Of a stretch of 64,000 bases of DNA, positions 18,353 through 26,540 are shown in pieces (positions within the stretch are counted from its first letter, which is position 1; every line of letters starts with the position of its first letter). Made by a program: the position numbers and the translations under genes. The notes under the pieces are model-generated. The model was not told the origin of the DNA and searched no databases. It saw only the letters and a list, made by a program, of their open reading frames with translations. The stretch lies in assembly GCF_002847285.1 (NCBI RefSeq), contig NZ_CP025407.1:4000501-4064500 (forward strand), given 5' to 3'. Origin of the DNA: Streptomyces sp. CMB-StM0423. GTDB lineage: Bacteria > Actinomycetota > Actinomycetes > Streptomycetales > Streptomycetaceae.

Positions 18353-18427
18353 CGTGTGGTCCTTCCTCAGCTTGCTCGGTACGGACCCTCTCGGGGCGAG
18401 GATCCGCAGGGAGACAAGACGGAGGGC

Positions 18428-19309
18428 TCAGATGTGACCGAGGGCGGCGACGGGGCCGAGCTTGTCGGGGTTGGCGAGCCGGCGGATCGCGGTGAGGCGG
18501 CCGCCGGCGACGTCCACGGTGTCCAGCCAGACGGGCACGCCGTCGCGGTACACCGCGAGCGCGGGCTGCCCGTTGACCTCGACGAGGCGTACGGCGTCGG
18601 GGCGCGCGATCCGTACCGAACGGACCGCGAGCAGCGCGATCGTCTCCGCCCCGCGCACCGGCCGGCGCGCGGCCGTCGCCTTGCCGCCGCCGTCGCCGAC
18701 GTACACGGCGTCCGGGTGCAGCAGCGCCACCAGCCCGGCCATGTCGCCCGCCTCGGCGGCGGCCTTGAACGCCCGCAGCACGCGCTCGGTCTCGGCCCGG
18801 GAGGCGTGCGGCTGCCGCCCGGCCGCCCGCACCCGGCCGCGCGCCCGGGAGGCGAGCTTGCGGGCGGCGGCGGGGGTGGCGCCGAGCACGTCGGCGACGC
18901 GGGCGAAGGGGAAGTCGAAGACGTCGTGCAGCACGAACGCGACCCGCTCGGCGGGCGCCAGCCGCTCCATCAGCACGAGCATCGCCGTGCCGACCGACTC
19001 GTCCACCAGCACCTGCGCGGCGGCGTCGGGCCCGGTCGGCAGCGGCTCGGGCAGCCAGGGCCCGACGTACGCCTCCCGCCGGACGCGGGCGGACTTCAGC
19101 ACGTTGTACGAGGTCCGCGCGGCGACGGTCACCAGCCAGGCGCGCAGGTCCCGCACCTCCGCCAGATCCGCCTCGGCGGCCCGCAGCCACACGTCCTGCG
19201 TCACGTCCTCGGCCTCGGCGACCGACCCGAGGATCCGGTAGGCGGCGCCGAACACGGCGGGCCGGTGCGCCCGCCAGTCCGCGTCGCTCAACGCCCGGGT
19301 GGCCTCCAC
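18428..19309 (-). CDS. ECF41-type sigma factor with SnoaL-like C-terminal domain
   Basis: The product has 293 residues. Sigma region 2 (AYRILGSVAEAEDVTQDVWLR) and region 4 (LAPAERVAFVLHDVFDFPFARVADVL) are intact. A C-terminal SnoaL-like domain of about 120 residues follows. The ECF41 hallmarks WLPEPL, DGGGK and NPDKL are all present. In this group the C-terminal domain, not a separate anti-sigma factor, controls activity, and the usual partner encodes an oxidoreductase or decarboxylase. That partner is the interrupted flavoprotein downstream. The start is GTG, 9 nt after GAGGAGG. Confidence 0.92.
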   Translation of the reverse strand: MEATRALSDADWRAHRPAVFGAAYRILGSVAEAEDVTQDVWLRAAEADLAEVRDLRAWLVTVAARTSYNVLKSARVRREAYVGPWLPEPLPTGPDAAAQVLVDESVGTAMLVLMERLAPAERVAFVLHDVFDFPFARVADVLGATPAAARKLASRARGRVRAAGRQPHASRAETERVLRAFKAAAEAGDMAGLVALLHPDAVYVGDGGGKATAARRPVRGAETIALLAVRSVRIARPDAVRLVEVNGQPALAVYRDGVPVWLDTVDVAGGRLTAIRRLANPDKLGPVAALGHI

Positions 19310-19436
19310 GGGTCACGGCCTCCTCACACCGGCGCCGGGGTGTGCAGTGTATGCAGACGCAGGCAGGCACCGGCGAGGCGGGGACGGCGGCCCGGGCCGC
19401 GGGCCCGGTCGCGGGTCCGGGGTGCCGGCGTGCGGG

Positions 19437-19862
19437 TCAGTCCCCGGAGCCGACGATGGCGGTGACGCGGATCTCCACGCGCATGGCGGCGAGGCCGAGG
19501 ACCGTGACGCCGGTCTCGGTCCAGATCGGCGCGCGGCCGCCGAGGCGACGGCGGAACTGCTCAGCCATGACGTCGTTGTGGTCGGGACCGATGACGTCCT
19601 CACCCGGTGCGACCTTGTGGTACGAGTTGACGTGGATGACGTCCTTCCAGGTGGCGCCGACCGAGGCGAGCGTGCGCTCGACGTTGTCGAAGGCCCGGAT
19701 GATCTCGTCCGCCAGCGAGTCGGGGATGACCAGGTCGTCGTCCACCCCGGCCTGGCCGGAGATCTCGACCCGGTCGCCGACGCGGACGGCCCCGCTGTAG
19801 CCGAGGGCCTTGTTCAGCTTCTCGCCGTAGCCCGGAGCGACGCCGAAGGTGACGGTGCTCAT
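19437..19862 (-). CDS. RidA/YjgF-family protein
   Basis: The product has 141 residues with the trimeric RidA fold. Typical family members deaminate reactive enamines/imines made by PLP enzymes. The N-terminal part (YSGAVRVGDRVEISGQAGVDDD) and the C-terminal RVEIRVTAIV match the family. The motif around the catalytic Arg (usually R near PARS/RP) is not obvious, so it may belong to a non-archetypal subgroup. ATG start. It is divergent from a MarR-type regulator, which likely controls it through the intergenic repeats. Confidence 0.8.
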   Translation of the reverse strand: MSTVTFGVAPGYGEKLNKALGYSGAVRVGDRVEISGQAGVDDDLVIPDSLADEIIRAFDNVERTLASVGATWKDVIHVNSYHKVAPGEDVIGPDHNDVMAEQFRRRLGGRAPIWTETGVTVLGLAAMRVEIRVTAIVGSGD

Positions 19863-19914
19863 GATGTTCCCTCTTCCTGTCCACAGGGGTGCGCTTCCCC
19901 TGGCATGAGTTCAC

Positions 19915-19959
19915 GCATAAAGTGATACTAGCAAGCGATGACTTCAAGCGCAAAGTGAT
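19915..19959. promoter_or_regulatory. Direct-repeat operator between ridA-like and MarR genes
   Basis: Two near-identical 12-mers, GCATAAAGTGAT at 19915-19926 and GCGCAAAGTGAT at 19948-19959, lie 33 bp apart in the same direction. This is an unusually A/T-rich patch for the region. It sits exactly between the divergent genes, so it is a good candidate for the MarR regulator's binding sites. Confidence 0.5.
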
Positions 19960-19990
19960 GGCGGCCACCGCCGGAGAGACGGGAAGGTCC

Positions 19991-20500
19991 ATGAGCAGCA
20001 CGGAAGGGCCCATGAGCGGCACGGGCGAAGACGAGGACGACGCGGAGCTGCGCTGGCTCGACGAGCAGGAGAAGGCGGCGTGGACGGGGCTGATCTCCCT
20101 CGTCCTGCTGCTGCCCGGCAAGCTGGAGCCGCCGCTGCGGCAGGAGCACGGCCTGACCCTGTTCGAGTACCTCGTGCTCAGCCATCTCTCCGAGGCCCCG
20201 CGGCGCAAACTGCGGATGGGCGAGCTGGCCTTCCTCGCCAGCGGGTCGCTCTCCCGCCTGTCCAACGTCGTCAAGCGCTGTGAGCAGCGCGGCTGGATCG
20301 TACGGACACCCGACCCGGCCGACGGCCGTTACACCCTCGCGGAACTCACCGACGCCGGCTTCGGCATCGTGCAGCAGGCGGCGCCCACCCACCTGCGCTC
20401 CGTACGCCGCATCGTCCTCGACTCGCTCAACACGGCCGACCAGAAGGCCCTCACCCGCATCGCGGAGAAACTCCGCATCGTCCCCGACGGCCTGGGCTGA
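19991..20500 (+). CDS. MarR-family transcriptional regulator
   Basis: The product has about 169 residues. The winged-helix core is clear: LTLFEYLVLSHLSEAPRRKLRMGELAF, then SLSRLSNVVKRCEQRGWIVRT and the wing PDPADGRYTLAELTDAG. Either ATG 19991 or ATG 20012 may be the start (both follow GGAAGG); the longer frame to 19889 runs through the operator repeats and is less likely. It is divergent from the RidA-like gene, which it probably regulates together with itself. Confidence 0.85.
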   Translation: MSSTEGPMSGTGEDEDDAELRWLDEQEKAAWTGLISLVLLLPGKLEPPLRQEHGLTLFEYLVLSHLSEAPRRKLRMGELAFLASGSLSRLSNVVKRCEQRGWIVRTPDPADGRYTLAELTDAGFGIVQQAAPTHLRSVRRIVLDSLNTADQKALTRIAEKLRIVPDGLG

Positions 20501-20526
20501 CGGCCGGGTGAGGCGGAGGGAGCGGG

Positions 20527-20548
20527 GCCGGGGGCGGCCGCCCCCGGC
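20527..20548. terminator. Hairpin between convergent genes
   Basis: A perfect 22-bp palindrome with GCCGGGGGC and its complement as arms, between the stops of the MarR gene and the lipoprotein gene. There is no T-run, as usual in this group. A role as a bidirectional terminator is likely. Confidence 0.5.
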
Positions 20549-20583
20549 GGCGGCCGAGACGGCTCCGGGGGCGGCCCCCGGCG

Positions 20584-20859
20584 TCAGTCCTTCCGGTCCC
20601 GTTCCGGGAGGGCCTGACGGCCCGCCGGGCCCGGCTCCCGGCCCTTCGGGGGGTAGTCGCAGTCGAGGCCGGCCACCTCGTAGTCGTCGCCCTCGTTCTG
20701 CTCCTGGTCGACGACCACCGCCGCAGTGCACGCGCGGCCGTGTTCGTCGGTGAACGTCACCACCTCGCTGTAGTCCGTCGGCTGGCCGCAGCCGGCGAGC
20801 AGCAGCACCGCCGCCACTGCCGCCGCCAGCCCCGCACCGATCCCCCACCGTCGCCTCAT
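20584..20859 (-). CDS. Small lipoprotein, unknown function
   Basis: The product has 91 residues. It begins with a basic N-terminus and hydrophobic segment ending in a lipobox LLAGC, so the mature protein would start at Cys23 or so and be membrane-anchored outside the cell. The mature part is only about 68 residues, with two further Cys that could form a disulfide, and an acidic middle (DQEQNEGDDYEV). I do not recognise a family. It stands alone between convergent and divergent neighbours. Confidence 0.7.
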   Translation of the reverse strand: MRRRWGIGAGLAAAVAAVLLLAGCGQPTDYSEVVTFTDEHGRACTAAVVVDQEQNEGDDYEVAGLDCDYPPKGREPGPAGRQALPERDRKD

Positions 20860-21018
20860 GGCTCCCCCTTCGTCGCTCCCGCGTTCACCGCGAGTCGACG
20901 GTGGAATGCCCGTCCCGTACGCCGTCTAACGCCCCCCGCGCCGGGAAGGCCGGAAGTTGGCCGGGGAGACCCGGCCCGGACGTCCCCCGTTGGCCGGACC
21001 GTCAGCCCGCCACCGGCT

Positions 21019-21915
21019 TCAGTCCGCCACCGGCTTCAGCCGGCCCGCGACCAGCTCCGTGATGCGGATGAACCCGTCCGTCCCGTACCCCAGCCCGATG
21101 ACCCGCTGCGCCTGCCCTGCCGCCGCCCGCATCACCCCGGCGTCGATGCCGTGGCTCTCCGAGGTCGCGATGATGTGCTTCATCGACGACGCGGACGACG
21201 TGATCGGGTTGGTCTCCCCGGAGTACTCCTCCGCCGCCACCCCCGCGGCCATCTCCTCGATGGCCTCCGGCAGGATCGCGCCGATGCCCTTCGCGAACGG
21301 CGCCAGCTCGGCCGGGCTGACCCCCTCCGCCCGCGCGACGGCCAGCGCGTGCGCGCAGCCCGCCATCGTGGTCCAGAAGATGTCCAGCAGCGCCACGTCG
21401 TACGCGGCGGCCCGGCCGACGTCCTCGCCGAGGTGGGTGTGGGCGCCGCCCAGCGCGGCGAGCACCGGCCGGTGCTCGTCGTAGAGGTCCTTCGGGCCGC
21501 TGTAGATGAACACCCCGTCCGGTGTGCCGATGGTGAACGTCGGCGTCATGATCGAGCCGTCGAGGTAGCGGATCCCCTGGTCCGCGGCCCAGGCCGCGGC
21601 GTCGCGGGCCCGCGTGGGGGTGTCGGCGCTGAGGTTCGCGACCGTACGCCCCTTCAGCGCGGCGGCGACGTCCTCGCGCCGCAGCACCGCGTCGGAGGCG
21701 TCGTAGTCCACGACGCACACCACGGTCAGGTCGCTCGCGGCCACCGCCTCCGCGGCCGACGCCGCGCGCAGCGCGCCCCGCTCGACCAGCTCGGTGTCCC
21801 GGCCCGGCGTCCGGTTCCAGACCGTCGTACGCACCCCGGCGGCGACGAACGCGCCGGCCAGGGCCCGTCCCATCGGGCCCAGCCCGAGGACCGTGACGGC
21901 AGACTTTGCGGACAT
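21019..21915 (-). CDS. Imine-reductase-like NAD(P)-dependent oxidoreductase
   Basis: The product has 298 residues of the 6-phosphogluconate/3-hydroxyisobutyrate dehydrogenase superfamily. The NADP site is VTVLGLGPMGRALA with VWNRTPGR after it. The segments YLDGSIMT and WTTMAGCAHALAVA are typical of the imine reductase (IRED) branch. IREDs reduce cyclic imines and often have broad substrate range. The ATG at 21915 follows GGAGG with 6-nt spacing; the ORF's longer frame to 21984 would overlap the divergent HxlR gene. The HxlR regulator next door is the likely controller. Confidence 0.85.
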   Translation of the reverse strand: MSAKSAVTVLGLGPMGRALAGAFVAAGVRTTVWNRTPGRDTELVERGALRAASAAEAVAASDLTVVCVVDYDASDAVLRREDVAAALKGRTVANLSADTPTRARDAAAWAADQGIRYLDGSIMTPTFTIGTPDGVFIYSGPKDLYDEHRPVLAALGGAHTHLGEDVGRAAAYDVALLDIFWTTMAGCAHALAVARAEGVSPAELAPFAKGIGAILPEAIEEMAAGVAAEEYSGETNPITSSASSMKHIIATSESHGIDAGVMRAAAGQAQRVIGLGYGTDGFIRITELVAGRLKPVAD

Positions 21916-21973
21916 GACTAACCTCCATAAGTGAAGACAGGAAAAAGAGACACGTGGTGACCATGGGGGTGCC

Positions 21974-22324
21974 ATGACGCGCAAGCTCGCTCAGGACACG
22001 AACGTCTGCGGTGTGACCGCCGCGATCGCCGTGATCGACGGCAAGTGGAAGACGACCCTGCTCTGGCTGCTGGAGACCCGCCCCCACCGCCCCGGCGAAC
22101 TGGTCCGCCGGCTGCCCGGTCTCACCGAGAAGGTGCTGACGCAGGCGCTGCGCGAGATGGAGGGCGACGGTCTGGTGCACCGCGAGGTGCACGAGGGACT
22201 GCCGCTGAAGACGGTCTACTCCCTCACCGGCTTCGGCCGCGACCTCTCCGTGGCGCTGGGCCCGCTGTCCGACTGGGGCCACCGCCGTCTTGACAACCTC
22301 ACCGGAGCCGCGGTGGCTCCCTGA
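21974..22324 (+). CDS. HxlR-family transcriptional regulator
   Basis: The product has 116 residues, a single winged-helix domain of the HxlR (DUF24) family. Visible features are the GKWKTTLLWLL helix, the RRLPGLTEKVLTQALREMEGDGLV recognition region and the wing VYSLTGFGRDL. There is a Cys near the N-terminus (NVCGV), the position used for thiol or quinone sensing in some relatives. It is divergent from the imine-reductase-like gene, with 58 bp between starts. Confidence 0.9.
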   Translation: MTRKLAQDTNVCGVTAAIAVIDGKWKTTLLWLLETRPHRPGELVRRLPGLTEKVLTQALREMEGDGLVHREVHEGLPLKTVYSLTGFGRDLSVALGPLSDWGHRRLDNLTGAAVAP

Positions 22325-22378
22325 TCACCTCCGTTTCGCGTCTGCCTCCAGCGTCGCGCCCCCGCGGCGGCGTGCCAA

Positions 22379-22400
22379 GTACCCACAAAAAGGTGGGTAC
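22379..22400. promoter_or_regulatory. Perfect palindrome GTACCCAC-N6-GTGGGTAC
   Basis: The 8-bp arms are exact, with spacer AAAAAG. It lies 55 bp after the HxlR gene. A-rich centres and GTAC ends resemble HxlR-type operators, but no start codon of a real gene lies near on either side. It could be an orphan operator or a terminator stem. Confidence 0.45.
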
Positions 22401-22433
22401 GGCCGTGCGGGCGGAGGACCCCCGGGCACGACG

Positions 22434-22468
22434 CCGCGGGGGCGTCCGCCGTCCGGACACCCCCGCGG
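22434..22468. terminator. Hairpin between HxlR and protease genes
   Basis: The 15-bp arms CCGCGGGGGCGTCCG and CGGACACCCCCGCGG pair with one mismatch around a short loop. They lie between convergent genes and end 16 bp before the protease stop. Confidence 0.6.
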
Positions 22469-22483
22469 GTCGTGCGCGGCGGG

Positions 22484-23122
22484 TCAGTCGATGCGGACCG
22501 GGCCGCTCTTGGCGCCGTTGCCGCCGAAGTTGCATATCGACGGCGCCATCACGTGCGCCGGGCTGGACCAGCCGGCGCACTGGTACGTGGAGTGGCCGTA
22601 CCAGTCGTGGCCGAACTCGTGCGCCGCGAGCAGCGCGTCGTCGTTCACGCCGCCCATGAACAGCGCGATGCGCTGGCCCGCGCCCCAGTTGCAGCCGACG
22701 ATGTTGCCGCCGCCACCGCAGTCGGTGATGTAGCTGTTGCGGCACTCGACCGGGGTGCCGCTGCCGGACGTGCGGTCCAGGTTGGCCCAGGCCGCGGCGC
22801 CCTGCGCGATGGCGCCCGCGTAGGCGTTGCAGGACGAGGTGAGGTAGTAGCTGCGGTCGGTGGGCACCGGCCAGGCGTTGGCGCCGAGGTCGCCGCTCCG
22901 GCCCTCGGCCGCCAGCGCCTCGAACTCCTTCGCCGTGATGCCGTGGCCCTCGCCGAGCTTGCTGTCGCCGGCGTGGGCGGCGTGGTCGTGCGCGGCCGCC
23001 TCGACGGCCGCGGCGCTACGGGCCTCGGGCGCGGGCGCCGCCTGCGCGCCGGGGCCGACGACCGCGGCGGCCAGGGCGGCCACGGCCACGAGTACCGATC
23101 TCAGGAGTACCTTGCTCCGCAT
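22484..23122 (-). CDS. Secreted zinc metalloprotease, snapalysin-like
   Basis: The product has 212 residues. A Sec signal peptide (basic start, hydrophobic core, cleavage near AQA/AP about residue 28-30) is followed by a short His/Ala-rich pro-region. A 140-residue catalytic domain follows. The zinc motif is AAHEFGHDWYGH, with a Met-turn HVMAPS 15-20 residues later and several Cys for disulfides. It resembles the small extracellular Streptomyces proteases, but the third ligand is at position +5 after the HEXXH rather than +6, so the exact family is uncertain. The ATG at 23122 follows GGAG. Confidence 0.75.
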   Translation of the reverse strand: MRSKVLLRSVLVAVAALAAAVVGPGAQAAPAPEARSAAAVEAAAHDHAAHAGDSKLGEGHGITAKEFEALAAEGRSGDLGANAWPVPTDRSYYLTSSCNAYAGAIAQGAAAWANLDRTSGSGTPVECRNSYITDCGGGGNIVGCNWGAGQRIALFMGGVNDDALLAAHEFGHDWYGHSTYQCAGWSSPAHVMAPSICNFGGNGAKSGPVRID

Positions 23123-23232
23123 GGCGCTCTCCTCTGCTGGTGGGGGATTCGGGGCGGCGCGCCGCCCGTTCACACAGATCGCATGTCCGCGGCCGCAGAA
23201 CAATCCGGGAAACGGTACGTAGGCGGTACGTA

Positions 23233-26169
23233 TTAATTGCCCGCGCCCGGCCGCGGCGCGGCGTCCGGGCGTCCCGCGGCGTCGGCCCGCCCCGCGGCCT
23301 CCGCCACCTCCGACCGCGAGCCGACGTGCAGCTTCCGCAGCAGCTTCGCCACGTGCTGCTCGACGGTGCGCGGGGAGAGATACAGCACGTCGGCGATCTC
23401 CCGGTTGGTGCGGCCCAGCGCCACGAGCCGGGCGACTTCACGCTCGCGCGGCGAGAGCTGGTCACCGTAGCCGCGGCGGCCGCGGCGGGAGGGGAGCGGT
23501 ACGTTGTGGCCGCGCAGCACGCGGCGGCAGCGGGCGGCGTCGCGGATGGCGCCGAGGTCGGTGAACTGCTGGGCGAGCGCGGCGAGTTCGCGCGCCGGTT
23601 CGGGACCGGCGGCCGCCGGGAGGCGGCAGCGGGCCGCCGCCTCGCCCGCGCGGGCCGCCGAGTACGGCTGCGGCAGGGCCCCGTACGCCCGTTGCGCCGC
23701 CGTGAAGAGCACCGCCGCCTCCTCCGCCCGCCCGTGCCCCGCCGCCACGATCCCCCGGCACGCCGGCAGCGCCGCCGCCGCCAGCGGCGCGTCCCGGCCC
23801 GCGATGCCCGCCGCCAGCTCCGCCGTGACCTCCTCCGCGGCCCGTAACTCCCCGGCCCGTACGAGCGCGGTGACGGCCGGCGGCGCCAGGTCGCCCGCCC
23901 ACGGCCAGATGTCCTTGCGCCGGATCCGCGCGAGACCCCGCTCCGCCTCCGCCCGCGCCCGCTCCGGCTCGCCGCGGGCGGCCAGCAGCCGGGTCATGGC
24001 GCCGGCGGCGGTGGCGAGTACCGGCGCGGGCGCGTTGCGCGGGTCGGCGAGTCCGGCCGCCGCCAGCTCCGCCGCCGCCTCGTCCCACTCCCCCAGCGCC
24101 GACGCCAGCAGCCCCAGCACCAGGTGCGCGTCGGCGGCGATGCTGGAGACGCCCTGCACCGCGTCGAGGGTGTGCCGGCAGCGCTCCGCGAGGCCCCGCC
24201 AGCGGCCCGCGTACCACTCCAGGCGCAGCGCCGTGCCCTCCACGATGCCTTCGAGGAAGGCCGCCCCGCACTCCGCCGCCAGCCGCCGCCCCTCAGCGCG
24301 GTAGCGCTGCGCCGCCCGGTAGTGGCCGAGGCAGGTGGCGGCGTCGGCGAAGTTGCCGCAGGCGCGGGCGACTTGGCGGCGGTGGGTGCCGGGTCCCGAG
24401 CCGGCGATGAGACCGTCGGCCTCGGCCCGGACGGCGGGGTCGCCGAGGCTCATGCGCAGGGCCAGGTGGTTGCCGCGGACGGCGGTACGGACCGCGGGGT
24501 CGGACTCGTGCGCCACCAGCGCCTCCGCCCGCGCGATCCACGCCTCGTAGACCTGCCGCGGGTGGTCGCCCCAACTCGGCATGGCGAGCGCCGCCATGCC
24601 GCGGGCGGCGAGCGCGGGCCGGGCGTGCAGCTCCGCCACGGCGACCTCGGTGTTGACGCGGCCCTCCTCGTAGCGTCCCGCCTGGTTGTAGAGGAGCAGG
24701 CCGAGGTTGAGCCGGATCTCGCCGCGTACCGCTTCGGGGATGTGGCCGTCGCGGACGATGTCGTGGAGCAGCGCGGTGGCCCGGTGGTGGGTGAGCCCGA
24801 CGACGGCGTCGCGGCTGAGGTCGACGGCGATACGGGCGCACTCGGGCCGGCCCAGCCGCCCGTCCGACAGCAGCTCCTCCAGCACCCCCACGGCGAGGGC
24901 CAGATCGCCCATCTCGCGCGCGGAGCAGGCGGCGGCCTCGGCGTAGCGCTGCCACTGGGCCGGCTCGCCGCCGTGGCGCGCGTGGTACGCGAGCTGGATG
25001 AGGGGCTGCGGGTCCTCGGCGGCCAGGGCGCGCATCGCCTGCCGGTGGAGGCGGTGCCGGTCGGGGCCGAGGAGACCGGCGTAGACGGCCTGCTGGGCGA
25101 GGGCGTGGCGGAAGCCGTAGCGGTCCTCGCCCCACTCGTGCAGCACGCCGGCGCGCAGCGCCTCGCGTACGGCCGCGGAGTCGGCGGGCGCGGCGGGCTG
25201 CCCGGGGGTGCCGCGGACGACGGCGGCGATCAGCGCCTCGCCGGCGGGCACGCGGAGGACGGAGGCGGCCCGTACGGCGTCGGCGGCGGCGGGGGAGAGC
25301 ACGCTCACGCGGTCGGCGACGGCTTCCTGGAGGCGGGTGGGGACGGGCATGCGGGCGAAGGCGGCTTGTTCGGTGCCGTGTTGGGCGTCGTGTTCGGCGG
25401 TGGGCAGGGCGCGTACGACTTCCTCGACGACGAAAGGGATGCCGGCGGTACGGCGGTGCAGCTCGGCGGTGAAGGCGTCGGACGACTCCGCCGAGCCGGT
25501 GAGGGCGGTGAACATGCCGCGTACGCCGTGGACGTCGAGGGGACGCAGGGGGATGACGACGGCGGTGGTGCCGGGCGGCTGCCGGTACGCGCGGCCCAGC
25601 GGCAGCCCGCTGCCGGGGAGGTCCTCGCGACGGTAACTGAGCACGGCGGACAGCCCGTCGGGGGGATCGTCGACGAGGAAGCGAAGCAGGTCGCGGGTGC
25701 CGTCGTCGGTCCAGTGCAGATCCTCGACCACCATGACGGTCTCGCCGGCGGCGTCCAGCAGGGCCCGTACGGCACGGAAGAGCCGGTGCCGCCGGGCCCG
25801 TAAGTCGCTGAGCAACTCGGGCGCGGGCGGCAGCCGGTCGGCCAGCTCGGGCAGATACGCGCGCAGGGCACCGCAGACGGGGTTCAGCGCGGGTGGCAGG
25901 CCGCCGGCGAGATGCCGCAGCAGATCGAACACCGGCCCGTACGGAAACGGCTCCCGCAGCGGCCGGCACCCCCCGAGCAGCACCCGCCGCCCCCGCACGG
26001 CGGGATCCCGTAACGCCTCCCGGATCAGCCGCGTCTTCCCGATCCCGGCCTCGCCCTCGACCATCGCCACGGACGGGGACCGGGTGACGGCATCCACGAG
26101 CGCGCCCAACTCCCGTGCCCGGCCGACCAGCACAGGCGCTTCCGCGGGGCGCAGAACGGTCACGGTCAT
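23233..26169 (-). CDS. LAL-type LuxR-family regulator with TTA codons
   Basis: The product has 978 residues. The N-terminal AAA/STAND ATPase has a Walker A GEAGIGKT at about residue 39-46 and a Walker-B-like MVVEDLHW. The middle is a long TPR-like helical region. The C-terminus holds the LuxR HTH (LSPREREVARLVALGRTNREIADVLYLSPRTVEQHVAKLL). LAL proteins are typically pathway activators in Streptomyces. Three leucines are encoded by TTA, at residues 53, 123 and 775, so full translation would need the rare tRNA of bldA. The ATG at 26169 follows GGAGG. No biosynthetic cluster lies beside it. Confidence 0.9.
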   Translation of the reverse strand: MTVTVLRPAEAPVLVGRARELGALVDAVTRSPSVAMVEGEAGIGKTRLIREALRDPAVRGRRVLLGGCRPLREPFPYGPVFDLLRHLAGGLPPALNPVCGALRAYLPELADRLPPAPELLSDLRARRHRLFRAVRALLDAAGETVMVVEDLHWTDDGTRDLLRFLVDDPPDGLSAVLSYRREDLPGSGLPLGRAYRQPPGTTAVVIPLRPLDVHGVRGMFTALTGSAESSDAFTAELHRRTAGIPFVVEEVVRALPTAEHDAQHGTEQAAFARMPVPTRLQEAVADRVSVLSPAAADAVRAASVLRVPAGEALIAAVVRGTPGQPAAPADSAAVREALRAGVLHEWGEDRYGFRHALAQQAVYAGLLGPDRHRLHRQAMRALAAEDPQPLIQLAYHARHGGEPAQWQRYAEAAACSAREMGDLALAVGVLEELLSDGRLGRPECARIAVDLSRDAVVGLTHHRATALLHDIVRDGHIPEAVRGEIRLNLGLLLYNQAGRYEEGRVNTEVAVAELHARPALAARGMAALAMPSWGDHPRQVYEAWIARAEALVAHESDPAVRTAVRGNHLALRMSLGDPAVRAEADGLIAGSGPGTHRRQVARACGNFADAATCLGHYRAAQRYRAEGRRLAAECGAAFLEGIVEGTALRLEWYAGRWRGLAERCRHTLDAVQGVSSIAADAHLVLGLLASALGEWDEAAAELAAAGLADPRNAPAPVLATAAGAMTRLLAARGEPERARAEAERGLARIRRKDIWPWAGDLAPPAVTALVRAGELRAAEEVTAELAAGIAGRDAPLAAAALPACRGIVAAGHGRAEEAAVLFTAAQRAYGALPQPYSAARAGEAAARCRLPAAAGPEPARELAALAQQFTDLGAIRDAARCRRVLRGHNVPLPSRRGRRGYGDQLSPREREVARLVALGRTNREIADVLYLSPRTVEQHVAKLLRKLHVGSRSEVAEAAGRADAAGRPDAAPRPGAGN

Positions 26170-26357
26170 GAGCGCCTCCGGCCGGTGGGGTCCAGCGACA
26201 CGCGGAGCGGGGGTGTGCGCGGCGCGTCGCGGCGGCGACAGCGTGAAGGTAAGCCTCAGCACACGCCCCAAGCAAGACCGGCCCGGCGTGTCACATCACG
26301 GGCCCCGCGGCTGTCATAGAGGAAGGCAGCGGTTCGCACGCGACCGAGGGGGACGTC

Positions 26358-26483
26358 ATGGAGCAACCGGGACGTTCCCGCGCGCGCTCGGCCGGCGCCG
26401 GCGATCTCGCCCACGAGAGCGTGGGTGGCGTGAGCCCACCGCCGGGGCCCCACGCCACCCACTCCCCACCCCGGTCCCCCTGA
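26358..26483 (+). CDS. Possible small ORF, 41 aa
   Basis: An ATG with a good ribosome-binding site (GAGGGGG, 5 nt spacing) opens a 41-codon frame. It starts MEQPGRSRARS, passes a short acidic piece (DLAHESVGG) and ends in a Pro-rich tail (PPRSP). A terminator-like hairpin follows 18 bp after the stop. I recognise no family; it might be a peptide gene, or chance. The rest of 26170-26540 shows nothing else. It lies between the start of the LAL regulator and the end of the MazG-like gene. Confidence 0.3.
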   Translation: MEQPGRSRARSAGAGDLAHESVGGVSPPPGPHATHSPPRSP

Positions 26484-26500
26484 CCGGGCCCACGGACCGA

Positions 26501-26535
26501 GTGGCGCGGCACCTTCCCCCGGGGTGCCGTGCCAC
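26501..26535. terminator. Hairpin downstream of the MazG-like gene
   Basis: The 13-bp arms GTGGCGCGGCACC and GGTGCCGTGCCAC pair with one mismatch, followed on the plus strand by TCTTCTCATT. The stem lies just beyond the 3' end of the MazG-like gene (26541) and the small ORF, so it can serve either. Confidence 0.6.
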
Positions 26536-26540
26536 TCTTC

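Noticed and set aside
18353..18427. ECF41 target promoter (TGTCACA...CGTC) before the flavoprotein
   Set aside because: Only TGTCTCC with a weak CGAG downstream at 16 bp is found; too poor a match to call.
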